In this document: in pieces, positions 33,711 through 42,401 of the stretch
Numbering within the stretch: the first letter of the stretch is position 1
Layout: the number at the start of each line of letters is the position of its first letter
Source of the DNA: Alphaproteobacteria bacterium
Lineage (GTDB): Bacteria > Pseudomonadota > Alphaproteobacteria > Rhizobiales > Amorphaceae
DNA: 42,401 nucleotides
Reading direction: 5' to 3'
Assembly (NCBI GenBank): GCA_030431335.1
Contig: JAUIJH010000027.1
Span: 1-42,401, forward strand
The notes under the pieces: generated by a model
Database searches by the model: none
What the model was told of the DNA's origin: nothing
What the model saw: only the letters and a program-made list of their open reading frames with translations
Position numbers and translations under genes: made by a program

Positions 33711-34766
33711 TCAGGCGAGGCCGAGCAGACGGCGGACGGCGGCGCGGTCGCTGCTGCCGCCGGCGAAGTCGTCGAACGCCTTGTCGGTGACGGGGATGAT
33801 GTGATCCTTGACGAAGGCGGCGCCTTCGCGCGCGCCCGCCTCGGCTTCCTTCAGCGCGCACTCCCATTCCACCACGGCCCAGCCCTCGTAGCCGATGGTG
33901 GCGAAGGCGGAGAATACGGCGGAGAAATCCACCTGCCCGTCGCCCAGCGAGCGGAAGCGGCCGGCCCGGTCCTTCCACGGCTGGAAGCCGGAATAGACGC
34001 CCTGCCGCCCGGTGGGGTTGAACTCGGCGTCCTTCACGTGGAACGCGCAGATGCGCTCGGCGTAGATGTCGATGAAGTCGATATAGTCGAGCTGCTGCAG
34101 GACGAAGTGGGACGGATCGTAGTTGATCCGGCAGCGCGGGTGGTTGTCGAGCCGCTCCAGGAACATCTCGAACGTTGCGCCGTCGAACACGTCCTCGCCG
34201 GGGTGGATCTCGAAGCCCACATCGGTGCCGGCCTCCTCGTACGCGTCGAGGATGGGGCGCCAGCGGCGGGCGAGTTCGTCGAACGCCTCGTCGATCAGCC
34301 CGGCCGGGCGCTGCGGCCAGGGATAGAGGAACGGCCAGGCGAGCGCGCCGGTGAAGGACACCGAGGTGGCGAAGCCGAAATTCCTGGAGGCGGCGGCGGC
34401 CAGCTTCATCTGCTCGACGGCCCAGGCCTGGCGCTCGGCCGGTTTGCCGTGCACCTCGGCCGGTGCAAACGCGTCGAAGGCGGCGTCGTAGGCGGGGTGG
34501 ACGGCCACGAGCTGGCCTTGCAGGTGCGTCGACAGGTCGGTGATCTCGACCCCGGCCTCGCGGCAGATGCCGCTCACCTCGTCGCAATAATCCTTCGACT
34601 GGGCAGCTTTGGCGAGGTCGAACAGGCGGGCGTCGAAGGTCGGGATCTGCACCGCGGCGTAGCCGCAATCGGCAGCCCAGGCCGCAATGGCCGGCAACGT
34701 GTTGAAGGGCGCCTCATCGCCCGCGAACTGCGCCAGAAACAGGCCCGGTCCCTTGATGCTCGCCAT
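33711..34766 (-). CDS. Sugar-phosphate isomerase/epimerase-like TIM-barrel protein
   Basis: Xylose-isomerase-like TIM barrel (AP_endonuc_2 family), 351 residues, cytoplasmic. Metal-ligand candidates are E186 (FEIHPGED), D217/H220 (NYDPSHF), H243 (AFHVKD) and the Glu of AVVEWE. It probably interconverts keto and aldo sugars or inosose-type polyols; the family includes IolE and tagatose/xylulose epimerases, but no subfamily motif stands out. The ATG at 34766 follows GGGAG; an upstream ATG lacks one. The CoxG-type gene lies 57 bp upstream on the same strand and may share a transcript. Confidence 0.88.
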   Translation of the reverse strand: MASIKGPGLFLAQFAGDEAPFNTLPAIAAWAADCGYAAVQIPTFDARLFDLAKAAQSKDYCDEVSGICREAGVEITDLSTHLQGQLVAVHPAYDAAFDAFAPAEVHGKPAERQAWAVEQMKLAAAASRNFGFATSVSFTGALAWPFLYPWPQRPAGLIDEAFDELARRWRPILDAYEEAGTDVGFEIHPGEDVFDGATFEMFLERLDNHPRCRINYDPSHFVLQQLDYIDFIDIYAERICAFHVKDAEFNPTGRQGVYSGFQPWKDRAGRFRSLGDGQVDFSAVFSAFATIGYEGWAVVEWECALKEAEAGAREGAAFVKDHIIPVTDKAFDDFAGGSSDRAAVRRLLGLA

Positions 34767-34823
34767 CCGCGTCACTCCCGCTCGGTTGTTTGCGGGGATC
34801 GTGTGCACCGCGGGCGCGAAGCG

Positions 34824-35351
34824 TCAAGGCTGAGCGGGGTCGGCTTCCTCCTGCGCGGCGGTGGCGAGGCGGGCGAAGAATTTGGCGATCAGCGCTCCGG
34901 CCGCCGCGTCGAGCAGGCGCCCGCCCACGATGGCCACGGCACCCTTGATGAGGATCGCGTAGCAGTAGCGCACCTCGGTGCCCTCCGGCACCGGCGCGAA
35001 ATCCACCCACCCCTCGCCGCGCGAGGAGCCGAACGGCCCCGTGGCGCCGCCGAAGAGGTCGATCGCCGTCGGCGCGTCCATCCGCGCGAACTCGGCCGTG
35101 ACGCGGTAGACGCCCTTGAGACGGCCGACCCCGATGCCGACGTCCGCCGCATAGACGCGCATTCCCTCCGCATCGGCGCGGTGCAGCGTGTCGGCGCCCG
35201 GTATCGCCGCGGCAAGCCGCCGCTCGTCCATCACCACGGCCCACAGCTTCTCGGGCGTCACCGCAACGGTGGTCGCCCCCTCCCCGCGCATCTTGTAGCC
35301 GCGGCCTTCCGGCATCACCGGCCCATCGCGGCCTTCGCGTTGCACGTTCAT
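34824..35351 (-). CDS. CoxG/SRPBCC-type protein
   Basis: A 175-residue START/SRPBCC-fold protein of the CoxG (carbon monoxide dehydrogenase subunit G) group. Typical segments are VAVTPEKLWAVVMDERRLAA with AIPGADTLHR and GIGVGRLKGVYRV, then GWVDFAPVPEGTEVRYCY, and a C-terminal helix IAKFFARLATAA. The fold binds hydrophobic ligands; in CO dehydrogenase operons CoxG is a membrane-anchor factor, but no cox genes lie here, so that role is unlikely. The start is uncertain: ATGs at 35351, 35315 and 35291 are all possible. Confidence 0.82.
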   Translation of the reverse strand: MNVQREGRDGPVMPEGRGYKMRGEGATTVAVTPEKLWAVVMDERRLAAAIPGADTLHRADAEGMRVYAADVGIGVGRLKGVYRVTAEFARMDAPTAIDLFGGATGPFGSSRGEGWVDFAPVPEGTEVRYCYAILIKGAVAIVGGRLLDAAAGALIAKFFARLATAAQEEADPAQP

Positions 35352-35489
35352 CGGGCCGCCCGCGCGAAAACAATTTCAGATTGATTCGGACAATGGTGCC
35401 CGTCGGCGCCGAAAGGGGCCGCTGCCATGGCCAGCGCCGGTTTATGAGCGCCCCGGACGGTCATGCGAGGCCTCTCATTGCGGTCCTGT

Positions 35490-35561
35490 CGGAACGGTAG
35501 AGTTGTGTATGGCGGCCACGGGGTCTAGCGTTCCGGATGTCCCGCATGTTTTGTGCGGAAC
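35490..35561 (+). other. mtnK leader with alternative pairings
   Basis: Segment A CGGAACG (35490-35496), segment B CGTTCCG (35529-35535) and segment C CGGAAC (35556-35561). A pairs with B (7 bp, 8 with a wobble) or B pairs with C (6 bp). Part of C instead pairs with CCGCA (35542-35546) through TGCGG (35554-35558). The two foldings compete, as in an attenuator or riboswitch. The leader ends 28 bases before the mtnK ATG, which has no obvious ribosome site. Confidence 0.35.
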
Positions 35562-35589
35562 AGTAAAATTCGCGCGAGTACGTTTCTTC

Positions 35590-36909
35590 ATGGGACTCCA
35601 AGCACAATATATACGGCGGCAGGGGAACCCTGACGATATCCCCGATTACACCGACTACCGTCCGCTCGATATCGGCTCCGTACCAGCCCGGATCAGCGCC
35701 TATCCGGAGCTGGTCGCACGGCTGGGCGGCGAGCCCTGCCAGTGGAGCGTCCGCGAGGTGGGGGACGGCAACCTCAACTATGTCTACATTGTCGAGGGAC
35801 CCGAGGGATCGCTCTGCCTGAAGCAGGCCCTGCCCTATGTGCGCCTCGTCGGCGAAAGCTGGCCGCTGCCCTTGTCGCGCTCCCACTTCGAGCACGCCGC
35901 GCTCGTGCGGCAGGACAAGGCCAACGGCTCGGTGCCGGAGATCTACCACTACGACGGGCCGCAGGCGCTGATCGCGATGGAGAACCTGTCCTCGCACATC
36001 ACCTGGCGCCATGCGCTGATCGCCCGGCAGCGCCACGAGACGGCCGCCATCACCATGGGCGACTTCATCGCCGAGACGCTGTTCCGCACCTCCGACCTCG
36101 CTCTGCCGGCTGACGAGAAGAAGGCGGAGATGGCGCTGTTTTCGCAGAACACGGCGCTGTGCAAGATCACCGAGGATCTCGTCTTCACCGACCCCTACTA
36201 CGACCACCCGCTCAATCGCTGGACCTCGCCGGAGCTCGACGAGACGGTCGCCGGGATCCGCGCCGATCCGCAGTGGAAGGCGGCGGTGCAGGAGTTGAAG
36301 TTCAGCTTCCTGACGCGCGCGGAGGCACTCATCCACGGTGACCTCCACACCGGTTCGGTCATGGTGGGCGAGGCCGGCGGCGACGAGGACGTGCGCGTCA
36401 TCGATCCCGAGTTCGCCTTCTACGGACCGATGCCCTTCGACCCCGGCGCGCTGATCGCCAACCTCTTCCTCAACGTGTTCGCGCAGCCGGGGCTCGGCGA
36501 CAAGCCGGAAATCTACCAGGACTGGGTGCTCGAGCAGATCGAGCGCTGTTTCAACCGCGCCAACTCATGCTTTTTCAACCTCTGGCGGACCGAGCGCACC
36601 GGCGATGCCTTCTCGCGCAAGCTGTTCGAGGATCAGGGCCACATCGACGCGGCGGAGATCGCGATGACGAGTTTCCTGACGCGGGCCGAGGAGGAAATGC
36701 TCGGCTTTGCGGGCGCCAAGATGGTGCGCCGCATCCTGGGGCTCGCCGGCGTCGCCGATTTCGATTCCATCAAGTCGCGCGCGGTGCGGGTCGAATGCGA
36801 GAAGCGGGCCCTTGTCATGGCCCGCGCGCTGATCGTAGAGCGCGGGAGCTTGAAGAATTTGAACGCCGCCATCGAGCGCGCATACAAGATCCTGAGAGAC
36901 GGGCAATGA
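35590..36909 (+). CDS. mtnK: 5-methylthioribose kinase MtnK
   Basis: Phosphorylates 5-methylthioribose at the 1-position in recycling of methylthioadenosine from polyamine or homoserine-lactone synthesis. 439 residues, protein-kinase-like (APH) fold: ATP loop [12 protein letters not shown] at 58-69, KQALPYVR with the conserved Lys, catalytic HGDLHTGS at 249-256, and metal-binding DPEFAFYGP at 272-280. The ATG at 35590 begins [10 protein letters not shown]; 29 upstream codons exist but run through the leader structure. It overlaps mtnA by four bases (ATGA), so a two-gene operon. No MtnB, MtnC, MtnD or MtnE gene follows. Confidence 0.93.
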   Translation: MGLQAQYIRRQGNPDDIPDYTDYRPLDIGSVPARISAYPELVARLGGEPCQWSVREVGDGNLNYVYIVEGPEGSLCLKQALPYVRLVGESWPLPLSRSHFEHAALVRQDKANGSVPEIYHYDGPQALIAMENLSSHITWRHALIARQRHETAAITMGDFIAETLFRTSDLALPADEKKAEMALFSQNTALCKITEDLVFTDPYYDHPLNRWTSPELDETVAGIRADPQWKAAVQELKFSFLTRAEALIHGDLHTGSVMVGEAGGDEDVRVIDPEFAFYGPMPFDPGALIANLFLNVFAQPGLGDKPEIYQDWVLEQIERCFNRANSCFFNLWRTERTGDAFSRKLFEDQGHIDAAEIAMTSFLTRAEEEMLGFAGAKMVRRILGLAGVADFDSIKSRAVRVECEKRALVMARALIVERGSLKNLNAAIERAYKILRDGQ

Positions 36910-38021
36910 AGGTCAACGGCAAACCAACCCGCACGATCTGGCCCGAGCGGCTCCCCGAGGGCGGGCGCGCCGGCTCCGTCGGCATCATCGACCAGACCAA
37001 GCTGCCGCACCGCTTCGAGACCGTGTCGCTCGCGAGCCTCGAGGATGCGGCCCACGCCATTGCCGAGATGCTGGTGCGCGGCGCGCCGCTGATCGGTGCG
37101 ACGGCCGCCTATGGCGTTGCCCTGGCGCTCAACGAGGACGCTGGCGACGCGCGCCTCGCAGCCGCCTACGACCAGCTCTTCGCGACGCGCCCCACCGCCG
37201 TCAACCTGCGCTGGGCGCTCGATGAGATGCTCGCCGTGCTGAAGCCGCTGCCCGAGGCCGAGCGCGAGGCCGCCGCCTGGCGCCGCGCCGCGGAGATCTG
37301 CGACGAGGACGTCGAGATCTGCCGCCAGATCGGCGTCAACGGCCTTGCCCTCATCGAGGAGATCGCGGCGACCAAGGCGCCGGGCGCGCCGGTCAACATC
37401 CTCACCCACTGCAACGCCGGCTGGCTCGCCACCGTCGACTGGGGAACCGCCACCTCGCCGATCTACCACGCGCACGAGGCCGGCATTCCCGTCCACGTCT
37501 TCGTCGACGAGACGCGCCCGCGCAACCAGGGAGCGGCGCTTACGGCCTGGGAGCTCAACAACCACGGCGTGCCGCACCACGTGGTGGTGGACAACGCAGG
37601 CGGCCACCTGATGCAGCACGGCATGGTCGACATGGTGATCGTCGGCACCGACCGCACCACCGCCGAGGGCGACGTCTGCAACAAGATCGGCACCTACCTG
37701 AAGGCCCTCGCCGCGCACGACAACAACGTGCCCTTCTACGTCGCGCTGCCCTCGCCGACGATCGACTTCACCCTCGCCTCCGGCTTCGACATCCCGATCG
37801 AAGAGCGCCGCGGCGAGGAGGTGAGCCTCGTCCACGGCAAGACGCCGACGGGCGAAATCACCACCGTGCAGGTGACGCCGGACGGCTCGCCGGTGGCGAA
37901 CTACGCGTTCGACGTGACGCCGGCACGCCTGGTGACCGGGCTGATCACCGAAAAAGGCATCGCGGCCGCCAATCGCGCCGCGATCGCGGCCCTCTTCCCG
38001 GAACGGGTGCGCGCCGCGTAG
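36906..38021 (+). CDS. mtnA: 5-methylthioribose-1-phosphate isomerase MtnA
   Basis: Converts 5-methylthioribose-1-phosphate to 5-methylthioribulose-1-phosphate, 371 residues, normal length. Catalytic C169 (ILTHCNAG) and D249 (VGTDRT) are present, with family motifs RGAPLIGA at 58-65 and ETRPRNQG at 202-209. The start is the ATG of the ATGA overlap with mtnK. A longer frame upstream is mtnK read out of phase. The upstream kinase feeds this step. Since the dehydratase, enolase-phosphatase and acireductone steps are not nearby, the product may enter another route, such as a shunt with a class II aldolase. Confidence 0.95.
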   Translation: MKVNGKPTRTIWPERLPEGGRAGSVGIIDQTKLPHRFETVSLASLEDAAHAIAEMLVRGAPLIGATAAYGVALALNEDAGDARLAAAYDQLFATRPTAVNLRWALDEMLAVLKPLPEAEREAAAWRRAAEICDEDVEICRQIGVNGLALIEEIAATKAPGAPVNILTHCNAGWLATVDWGTATSPIYHAHEAGIPVHVFVDETRPRNQGAALTAWELNNHGVPHHVVVDNAGGHLMQHGMVDMVIVGTDRTTAEGDVCNKIGTYLKALAAHDNNVPFYVALPSPTIDFTLASGFDIPIEERRGEEVSLVHGKTPTGEITTVQVTPDGSPVANYAFDVTPARLVTGLITEKGIAAANRAAIAALFPERVRAA

Positions 38022-38038
38022 GCCGGACGCTGCTCGAG

Positions 38039-39517
38039 CTAAGCGATTGGCTGGCCGGCGGCGTAGCGCTGGAGAACGGAGCGCGTGCCGTCGCGCCACA
38101 ACGCCGTGAGGGCCGCGGCGAACGGTTCGGCAAAAGCCGGCGCGGTCGCGACGTTGCCATAGACCGTGTCGAGGGAGAGCCAGGCGGCGGGCTCCGTGCG
38201 GGCGCGCTGGGCGAGCGGCACCAGGCGATCCCACTCGGGGTCGTTGGGGGCGATGGGAGTGCCGTCGTCCGTCTCGCCGGCGCAGTAGCGACACCACAGC
38301 GCCGATTCCAGCGCGAGCCCCACCACCGAACCGCCCGCCGCGAGCCGGTCTCGGACCGAGGGCACGATGAATTTCGGCTGCCGGTTGAAGCCGTCGAGGC
38401 AGAGCCGCCGCACGGTGTCGGCGATCTTGGGATTGGCGAAGCGGCGCTTGATCTCGGTGAAATAGGCGGCGATATCCGTGTTGGGCACGGGCGGAACGAT
38501 GGGCAGGACCTCCTCGCGCTCCACCTTGTCGAGGAAGGCGGCGACGTCACGATCCTGCATCGCCTCGTGCACGAACTCGATGCCGAGGAGGCCCGCCGGA
38601 TAGGCGATGATCGCATGGCCGCCATTGAGGATGCGGATCTTCATCGCCTCGTAGGGCGCGACGTCGGAGACGAACTCCACGCCCACCTCGGCGAAGGCGG
38701 GACGGCCGGTGGGGAAATTATCCTCCAGCACCCACTGGGCGAAGTCCTCGCAGAACACCGGCCAGGCATCGGCGATGTCGAACAACTCGGCGGTGAGGCG
38801 GCGCTCGCGTTCGCCCGTCGCCGGCGTGATGCGGTCCACCATGCCGTTGGGGAAGGCGACCTCGTTTTCGATGTATTCGGCCAGCGCCACGTCGGACAGG
38901 CGCGCGAGCCCGGCCACGGCCGAGCGGGCGACGACGCCGTTGTGGGGGATGTTGTCGCAACTCATCACCGTGAACGGCGCGATCCCGGTGGCGCGGCGGC
39001 GGGCGAGCGCGGCGGCGATCAGGCCGAACACGGTCTTGGGGGTCTGCGGCGCGGCGGCGTCGGCGACGATGGCCGGCGCGGCGGCATCGAAAGCCCCGTC
39101 CGCGTCCAGGAAGTAGCCGCCCTCGGTGACGGTGAGGGAGACGATGCGGATCGCGGGATCGGCGAGGCCGGCGGTGATCGCGCCGACATCGGCGACGGGC
39201 AGAAAGTCGGTCATCGCGCCGGTGACGCGGGCGCTGCTCTCTTCGGCCGATTGCTCCACCACCGTCGTCAGGTAATCCTGGCCGGCGAGGGCGTTGCGCA
39301 GGCGCTCGTCGCCCGGCATCACGCCGGCGCCGCGTATCGCGAAGTCGTGGTCGCGGCCCTTGTTGAACAGGCTGTCGAGGTAGACCGCCTGGTGCGCGCG
39401 ATGAAAATTGCCGACGCCGAAATGAACGATGCCGGGGCTGAGGGCGCTCCTGTCGTAGCGGGGCGTCGCGGCTTTGGTGATCTGCGCGAGGGTGGCGTTG
39501 CTGAGCTTGGTCGGCAT
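38039..39517 (-). CDS. mtlK: Mannitol 2-dehydrogenase family oxidoreductase MtlK
   Basis: Long-chain polyol dehydrogenase, NAD-dependent oxidation of mannitol (or a related hexitol) to the ketose, 492 residues, full length. N-terminal cofactor segment GVGNFHRAHQAVYLD at about 34-48. The catalytic Lys region is EAMKIRILNGGHAIIAYPAG at about 288-307 with conserved N and H. Last gene of the smoFGKS-mtlK order, 138 bp after smoS. The start at 39517 has CAGGA about 11 bases upstream. Convergent with mtnA, 17 bp apart. Substrate range (mannitol, arabinitol, sorbitol) is not readable. Confidence 0.93.
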   Translation of the reverse strand: MPTKLSNATLAQITKAATPRYDRSALSPGIVHFGVGNFHRAHQAVYLDSLFNKGRDHDFAIRGAGVMPGDERLRNALAGQDYLTTVVEQSAEESSARVTGAMTDFLPVADVGAITAGLADPAIRIVSLTVTEGGYFLDADGAFDAAAPAIVADAAAPQTPKTVFGLIAAALARRRATGIAPFTVMSCDNIPHNGVVARSAVAGLARLSDVALAEYIENEVAFPNGMVDRITPATGERERRLTAELFDIADAWPVFCEDFAQWVLEDNFPTGRPAFAEVGVEFVSDVAPYEAMKIRILNGGHAIIAYPAGLLGIEFVHEAMQDRDVAAFLDKVEREEVLPIVPPVPNTDIAAYFTEIKRRFANPKIADTVRRLCLDGFNRQPKFIVPSVRDRLAAGGSVVGLALESALWCRYCAGETDDGTPIAPNDPEWDRLVPLAQRARTEPAAWLSLDTVYGNVATAPAFAEPFAAALTALWRDGTRSVLQRYAAGQPIA

Positions 39518-39623
39518 CGGTTCGGTCCTGTTCTGGCGCGACCGTAGGGGGGCCGAAAAACGGTGTCCACCCACGCACCGGGAGCGCGGGCGGGCCGTCG
39601 GCGCGATCGCGATGGCGCGTTCC

Positions 39624-39646
39624 CGCCCGGATGTCTCACCCGGGCG
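39624..39646 (-). other. Intercistronic stem-loop, smoS to mtlK
   Basis: A 7-bp perfect stem, CGCCCGG (39624-39630) with CCGGGCG (39640-39646), loop of 9, starting 9 bases after the smoS stop on the minus strand. No T-tract. Another instance of a hairpin in a long gap within an operon. Confidence 0.45.
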
Positions 39647-39655
39647 AAGGGCGCG

Positions 39656-40422
39656 CTAGCTCATCCAGTTGCCGCCGTCGACATTGTAGGTCTGGGCGAC
39701 GATGTAGTCCGCCTCGGCGCTGGCGAGGAAGACGGCCATGCCGGTGAGATCCTCGGCGGTGCCCATCCGGCCGAACGGCACGGCGGCCGCGACCTGGCGC
39801 TTCTTCTCGCCCGGCGCGAGCCCCTCGTGCTGGGCGAACTTGGCATCGACCCCGTCCCAATGCTCGCCGTCGACGACGCCGGGGGCGATGGCATTGACGT
39901 TGATGCCGTGCTTGATGAGGTCGAGCCCTGCGGACTGGGTGAGCGAAATGACCGCCGCCTTGGTGGCGCAGTAGATCGCCACCAGCGGCTCGCCGCGGCG
40001 GCCGGCCTGGCTCGCCATGTTGATGATCTTGCCGCCCCTGCCGGCCGCGATCATGTGCTTGGCCGCCGCCTGCATGGTGAACAGCGTGCCGGCGACATTG
40101 ATCGCGAACAGCGTGTCGTAGCTCTGGCGCGTGATCTCGACGATGGGGGCGAGGTCGAACAGCGCCGCGTTGTTGATGAGGATATCGAGGCCGCGCGCTT
40201 CAGCGACGGAGTCGACCGCCTTGTCGATGGACGCCTGATCGGTGACGTCCATCTGGACGGCGCTGCAGGCCGGGCCGATGGCCGCCGCCGTCTCCCGCGC
40301 GCGTTCGATATTGATGTCGCCAATGGTAACCACTGCGCCTTCGCGTACGTAGGCCTCGGCGAAGGCCCGACCGATACCGCGTGCGGCGCCCGTGATGAGC
40401 GCCGACTTCCCGTCCAAACGTT

Positions 40423-40426
<4 letters not shown>
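39656..40426 (-). CDS. smoS: Polyol SDR, sorbitol/L-iditol 2-dehydrogenase SmoS
   Basis: Short-chain dehydrogenase that oxidises sorbitol or galactitol with NAD, 256 residues. Cofactor motif TGAARGIG at 12-19, D37 selects NAD, NNAA at 85-88 in place of NNAG, S139, Y152 and K156 (YCATK). It follows known SmoS/galactitol dehydrogenases closely in length and in the C-terminal [10 protein letters not shown]. Its ATG overlaps the smoK stop as ATGA. It lies between the ABC transporter and mtlK, so it likely acts on the imported hexitol. Confidence 0.93.
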
Positions 40427-41421
<995 letters not shown>

Positions 41422-41430
41422 CGGTGTCCC

Positions 41431-42261
41431 CTACTTCACCGCGCCGAAGGTCAGGCCGCGGACGAGCTGTTTTTGGCTGAACCACCCGAGGATGAGGATC
41501 GGCGCGATCGCCATCGTGGAGGCCGCCGAAAGCTTGGCATAGAATAGGCCCTCAGGCGACGAGTAGCTCGCGATGAAGGCCGTCAGCGGCGCGGCTTTGG
41601 CGGCGGTGAGGTTAAGCGTCCAGAACGCCTCGTTCCAGGCGAGAATGATGTTGAGGAGCAACGTGGACGCGATTCCCGGCACCGCCATCGGCACCAGAAC
41701 GTAGATGATCTCCGAGCGCAGCTCCGCCCCGTCCATTCGCGACGCTTCCAGGATCTCTCCGGGGATCTCGCGGAAGTAGGTGAACAGCATCCACACGATG
41801 ATCGGCAGGTTGATCAGCGTGAGCACGATGACGAGGCCGATCTGCGTGTCGAGCAGCCCCGTGTCGCGGAAGATGAGGTAGATCGGGATCAGCACGCCCA
41901 CCGGCGGCAGCATCTTCGTCGACAGCATCCACATCAGGACGTCCTTGGTCCGCTTTGCCGGCACGAAGGCCATCGACCAGGCGGCCGGAATGGCGATCAG
42001 CAGGCCGAGCAGCGTCGAGCCGAGCGAAATCACCACCGAATTCATGAAGTGGCGGAAATAGTCCGACCGCTCCTGTACTTCGGCATAGTTATCCAGAGTC
42101 CAGTCGAAGAGCAGGAAGGAGGGTGGCGATGCGATCGCCTCGGCCTCGGTCTTGAAGCTGGTCAGCACCGTCCAGAGAATCGGGAAGAAGATCGCCAGGC
42201 CAACGAGCCAGGCGAAGATCGATACGGCGACCTGGCGCCGTGTGGAAACCGCACGTGCCAC
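41431..42261 (-). CDS. smoG: ABC transporter permease SmoG (polyol uptake)
   Basis: Inner-membrane permease subunit, 276 residues, six hydrophobic helices, the first at about 13-35 (VSIFAWLVGLAIFFPILWTV). The EAA loop that docks the ATPase is EILEASRMDGAELRSE near residues 178-193. Pairs with SmoF to form the channel. The GTG start at 42261 lies 1 bp after the smoF stop. The substrate assignment rests on operon order. Confidence 0.93.
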   Translation of the reverse strand: MARAVSTRRQVAVSIFAWLVGLAIFFPILWTVLTSFKTEAEAIASPPSFLLFDWTLDNYAEVQERSDYFRHFMNSVVISLGSTLLGLLIAIPAAWSMAFVPAKRTKDVLMWMLSTKMLPPVGVLIPIYLIFRDTGLLDTQIGLVIVLTLINLPIIVWMLFTYFREIPGEILEASRMDGAELRSEIIYVLVPMAVPGIASTLLLNIILAWNEAFWTLNLTAAKAAPLTAFIASYSSPEGLFYAKLSAASTMAIAPILILGWFSQKQLVRGLTFGAVK

Positions 42262-42262
42262 G

Positions 42263-42401
42263 TCACACCTCCAGGTTCTTGCCGATCATCCGCATCAGGA
42301 AGATGGCAACGATGTTTGCGAGAATGACCGCGACGATACCGCCCGCCGATCCGCCGCCGACGTCGAACTGCAGCAGCGACTGGGCATAGACCAGATAGGT
42401 G
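42263..42401 (-). CDS. smoF: ABC transporter permease SmoF, 3' end only
   Basis: C-terminal 45 codons plus one base; the rest lies beyond the window. The readable part includes YAQSLLQFDVGGGSAGGIVA, a final hydrophobic helix ILANIVAIFLMRMIG and KNLEV at the end, typical of the last helix of the SmoF-type permease. It ends 1 bp before the smoG start. The promoter, smoE and any regulator are outside. Confidence 0.85.
   Translation of the reverse strand, partial: TYLVYAQSLLQFDVGGGSAGGIVAVILANIVAIFLMRMIGKNLEV

Noticed and set aside
33693..35384. 563-codon frame on the plus strand
   Set aside because: Antisense to the isomerase and CoxG-type genes; no recognisable motif.
35470..35589. Known SAM- or SAH-class riboswitch before mtnK
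   Set aside because: I could not match the consensus of any class that I remember; only alternative stems are seen.
36567..36905. Upstream extension of mtnA
   Set aside because: It is mtnK read in another frame; MtnA begins at the ATGA overlap.

Overview
The window is GC-rich, densely coded bacterial chromosome. Several features point to a Hyphomicrobiales (Alphaproteobacteria) host: a DUF1402 protein, a small basic protein resembling those common in rhizobial genomes, a polyol ABC operon in the smoFGKS-mtlK order known from Rhodobacter and rhizobia, and several binding-protein-dependent uptake systems. The genus cannot be resolved from sequence reading alone. I saw no rRNA, tRNA, CRISPR array, transposase, integrase or prophage gene.

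Layout. 1-5350: a LacI-type regulator, a secreted DUF1402 protein, a poorly coding 1.1-kb gap, a cold-shock protein with its own promoter and long leader, then a coupled set of two small proteins and a membrane fatty-acid desaturase. 5351-13800: a catabolic block with a TctCBA transporter plus an enolase-superfamily enzyme, a TetR regulator, a PHP-like hydrolase, and a divergent epimerase-like protein plus a GNAT acetyltransferase. Three copies of one 18-bp motif lie at its promoters, so it looks like a small TetR regulon. 13864-19139: a sulfatase, an amidase and KatG, which ends in a textbook terminator. 19237-25611: an IclR regulator divergent from a DHDPS-family aldolase, a FAD-linked D-2-hydroxyacid oxidase and a complete TRAP transporter (DctP, DctQ, DctM), with two matching 17-bp palindromes between the two units. 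25636-26848: a divergent Rrf2 regulator and methyltransferase pair. 26864-31516: a second TctCBA system downstream of a GntR/FCD regulator and a PtmA-like short-chain dehydrogenase. 31941-35351: a periplasmic 5'-nucleotidase, a sugar-phosphate isomerase-like TIM barrel and a CoxG/SRPBCC protein. 35590-38021: mtnK and mtnA of methylthioadenosine salvage. 38039-42401: the polyol operon (mtlK, smoS, smoK, smoG and the 3' end of smoF), cut by the window edge.

How it works together. Most of the window is acquisition and oxidation of organic acids and polyols. Four high-affinity uptake systems (two TTT, one TRAP, one ABC) sit beside dedicated enzymes, and three of them have a local regulator with a candidate operator that I could read. 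The longer junctions inside these operons carry GC-rich stem-loops, often next to the gene for the abundant binding protein, which suggests post-transcriptional tuning of subunit ratios.

The strongest candidates for something undescribed are the TetR regulon with its three-site operator, the lysozyme/transglycosylase-like signature in the DUF1402 protein, the epimerase-like protein that lacks the SDR catalytic lysine, and alternative pairings in the mtnK leader.
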